From JASJBU01 sp965372385 (GTDB taxonomy: Bacteria > Pseudomonadota > Gammaproteobacteria > Chromatiales > Chromatiaceae), in assembly GCA_965372385.1 (NCBI GenBank), contig CBDVCD010000054.1, positions 1-15,664 on the forward strand: a DNA stretch of 15,664 bases, given 5' to 3'. A model generated the notes under the pieces. It was given only the letters and a program-made list of their open reading frames with translations, had not been told where the DNA came from and ran no database searches. The position numbers and the translations under genes are program-made. Shown in pieces: positions 15,291 through 15,664 of this stretch. Numbering within the stretch: position 1 is the first letter of the stretch; every line of letters begins with the position of its first letter.

Positions 15291-15545
15291 CTATTCCGCT
15301 TCGCCGGTAATCTTCAGATATTTTGCGTAGAGCGATTCATAGTTCTCCTCGTGCTCAGGATCCTTGGGGATACAATCCACCGGGCAGACCTCGACACATT
15401 GGGAGGTCTCGTAGTGGCCAACACACTCAGTGCAGAGATCGGGGTCGATCTCATAGATCTCATCACCCTGAAAGATCGCACCGTTGGGGCACTCGGGCTC
15501 GCAAACATCACAGTTAATACACTCATCGGTGATTATCAATGCCAT
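15291..15545 (-). CDS. YfhL/Alvin-type 2[4Fe-4S] ferredoxin
   Basis: This 84-residue cytosolic electron carrier has two 4Fe-4S sites. The first motif is CINCDVCEPECP (C9, C12, C15, C19). The second, C38-x2-C41-x8-C50-x3-C54-P, has the insertion (CVGHYETSQC) that marks Allochromatium-type ferredoxins and E. coli YfhL, and a further C58 follows in PVDC. I chose the ATG at 15545 because AGGAG lies 7 nt upstream and the start MALIITDECINC matches family starts. An in-frame extension to 15599 adds no homology. The gene sits directly before ggt. The remaining 119 bases to the window end hold no recognisable gene; the weak -10-like TAGAAT there has no -35 partner. Confidence 0.95.
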   Translation of the reverse strand: MALIITDECINCDVCEPECPNGAIFQGDEIYEIDPDLCTECVGHYETSQCVEVCPVDCIPKDPEHEENYESLYAKYLKITGEAE

Positions 15546-15664
15546 TTTTTTCTCCTGAACATTTAATTTGTTGCGAATTCTAGTGTCTGACGGGATCAAT
15601 TACGACCTTGCAGGCGCATGGATAAATTTAACGCGCTATTAATATACCCATCACGGATAGGTTT

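Noticed and set aside
1..15664. CRISPR array, prophage or defence island
   Set aside because: No regularly spaced direct repeats, phage structural genes or recognisable defence enzymes were seen on either strand.

Overview
The window looks like chromosomal DNA of a free-living or symbiotic gammaproteobacterium. The pointers are a YfhL/Alvin-type 2[4Fe-4S] ferredoxin, a 363-residue YchF, an OprI-like alanine-zipper lipoprotein, a tRNA with encoded CCA, and long signalling proteins. A sulfur-oxidising Chromatiales-like lineage would fit, but that is an inference from gene style and not something the sequence proves. Almost every gene lies on the minus strand; only an unrecognised coiled-coil gene and an L,D-transpeptidase gene are on plus.

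Layout, left to right. 1-259 has no gene but holds three closely spaced perfect hairpins. 260-1713 is an ammonium transporter gene (amtB, minus) split by a 135-bp element with perfect 23-bp terminal inverted repeats and an 8-bp target duplication. 1714-2020 is a divergent regulatory region containing a perfect 9-bp palindrome. 2021-2908 is an unrecognised 295-residue protein. 2935-3101 is a self-contained tRNA-Met(CAT) unit with promoter and terminator, directly downstream of ychF (3104-4195). 4293-6204 is a signalling cluster: a methyl-accepting-type transducer followed by two STAS-domain proteins that are clearly duplicates of each other. 6309-7336 is a scar: the C-terminal piece of a chemotaxis methylesterase gene (cheB) abutting a frameshifted IS6-family transposase gene. 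7437-12090 holds an overlapping pair encoding an HD-GYP response regulator and a 1189-residue BvgS-like hybrid kinase. 12163-13462 has an L,D-transpeptidase gene and an OprI/Lpp-like lipoprotein gene, convergent on a shared terminator. 13605-15545 has a gamma-glutamyltransferase gene and, 3 bp upstream of it, a ferredoxin gene.

How the genes work together. The transducer, STAS pair and cheB remnant suggest that the IS sits in what was once a larger chemotaxis-type locus. The kinase and HD-GYP protein form a likely ligand-to-c-di-GMP (degradation) pathway. The transpeptidase and lipoprotein plausibly cooperate in tethering the outer membrane to peptidoglycan.

No CRISPR array, prophage or obvious defence island is visible. 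The observations most worth checking are the small inverted-repeat element that breaks amtB, the terminator-shaped hairpin inside the first codons of ggt, the transducer-STAS-STAS module, and the transpeptidase/lipoprotein pairing.
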